In this document: piece by piece, positions 43,373 through 43,592 of the stretch
Numbering within the stretch: the first letter of the stretch is position 1
Layout of the letters: the number at the start of each line of letters is the position of its first letter
Source: an uncultured Clostridia bacterium
Lineage (GTDB): Bacteria > Bacillota > Clostridia > Oscillospirales > Ruminococcaceae
Assembly (NCBI GenBank): GCA_945876435.1
Contig: CAMCOD010000001.1
Location: 83,372-126,963, forward strand
Reading direction: 5' to 3'
Length of the DNA: 43,592 nucleotides
The notes under the pieces: generated by a model
What the model was told of the DNA's origin: nothing
Databases searched by the model: none
The model's input: the letters and a program-made list of their open reading frames with translations, nothing else
Translations under genes and position numbers: made by a program

Positions 43373-43592
43373 CGGGGGTGACTTCGTTTGAAAAATGGCT
43401 TAATGATGGGATTTCTTCGTCATCATAAAATCTGAAAAATCAATTAGACACATCATTGAATAAATAACGGACTACGGTTTTAATCTTTTCATCAGTATAT
43501 CATAGACACTGTTCACGAAACAATATTTTATTGAACAACTTAGGTCAGTTTACAAGGAACTACACGCAGACCGTGAAACGGGCTGCTGACAA
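43373..43592. other. unassigned sequence at the window end
   Basis: About 220 AT-rich bases with no gene that I can support. It includes a near copy (TTAGACACATCAT, 43444-43456, 12 of 13 bases) of the arm of the hairpin at 43169. A 16-codon frame on the minus strand ending at 43540 may be the end of a gene outside the window, but nothing in it is recognisable. Confidence 0.4.

Noticed and set aside
43540-43590. A 16-codon minus-strand frame at the right edge
   Set aside because: Too short and without a recognisable motif; the adjacent sequence is outside the window.
1-43592. CRISPR arrays, tRNA and rRNA genes
   Set aside because: No regularly spaced repeats with unique spacers and no tRNA- or rRNA-like sequence were seen by eye; a covariance-model scan was not possible.

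Overview
The window looks like chromosomal DNA of a low-to-mid G+C Gram-positive anaerobe, most likely a gut member of the Oscillospiraceae (Clostridia). Supporting signs are sigma-A promoters of the TTGACA-17-TATAAT type, strong AGGAGG ribosome sites with several TTG/GTG starts, many intrinsic terminators, a germination protein (YpeB), class B sortase machinery, a pyrophosphate-energised membrane pump of the K+-dependent subfamily, and genes in short operons separated by shared bidirectional terminators. The assignment to family level is inference from gene content; no rRNA is present.

Layout. 1-4.2 kb: start of typA (minus), a membrane acyltransferase-like protein, a DUF4358-type lipoprotein, a NERD-domain membrane protein (plus) and ypeB (minus). 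4.2-10.3 kb: a plus-strand operon of cysteine desulfurase, thiI and a very unusual 1147-residue protein in which a degenerate CinA-like protein is joined to a membrane-anchored class B sortase with C-terminal Ig-like domains. 10.3-13.6 kb: a minus-strand operon of a ribbon-helix-helix protein and clpB. 13.7-18.3 kb: a ChrB-N-like protein, two unassigned exported proteins and a MATE exporter. 18.4-24.1 kb: a YitT-type membrane protein divergent from galE, then a second MATE exporter, cardiolipin synthase and a YjjG-type nucleotidase. 24.1-25.4 kb: a yybP-ykoY (manganese) riboswitch controlling a CaCA cation antiporter. 25.8-31.7 kb: an AGCS Na+/alanine symporter, a small PLP-fold protein, a GH18 lipoprotein and the convergent membrane pyrophosphatase. 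32.2-34.6 kb: the nucleoside salvage operon deoD-deoB-cdd.

From about 34.6 kb the character changes. The region to the right end is an acquired island: a MobA/MobL relaxase remnant, then a cobalamin-riboswitch-controlled operon (exported CbiK-like chelatase, two small exported proteins sharing one beta-rich domain, a BtuF/FecB-type binding lipoprotein, a FecCD permease with a probable frameshifted start, and an ATPase with a C-terminal extra domain), a serine-recombinase fragment, a complete tyrosine integrase, and a 30-codon tail of a GGGtGRT-family gene with its terminator. The chelatase operon reads as one uptake system for a corrinoid or related tetrapyrrole, with the chelatase acting outside the cell before import.

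The two most novel items are the CinA/sortase fusion at 6787-10230 and the riboswitch-controlled extracellular chelatase operon at 35401-41438. Smaller points of interest are the PLP-fold protein with degraded active-site loops, the RHH-clpB operon that lacks a CIRCE element, and the broken island borders.
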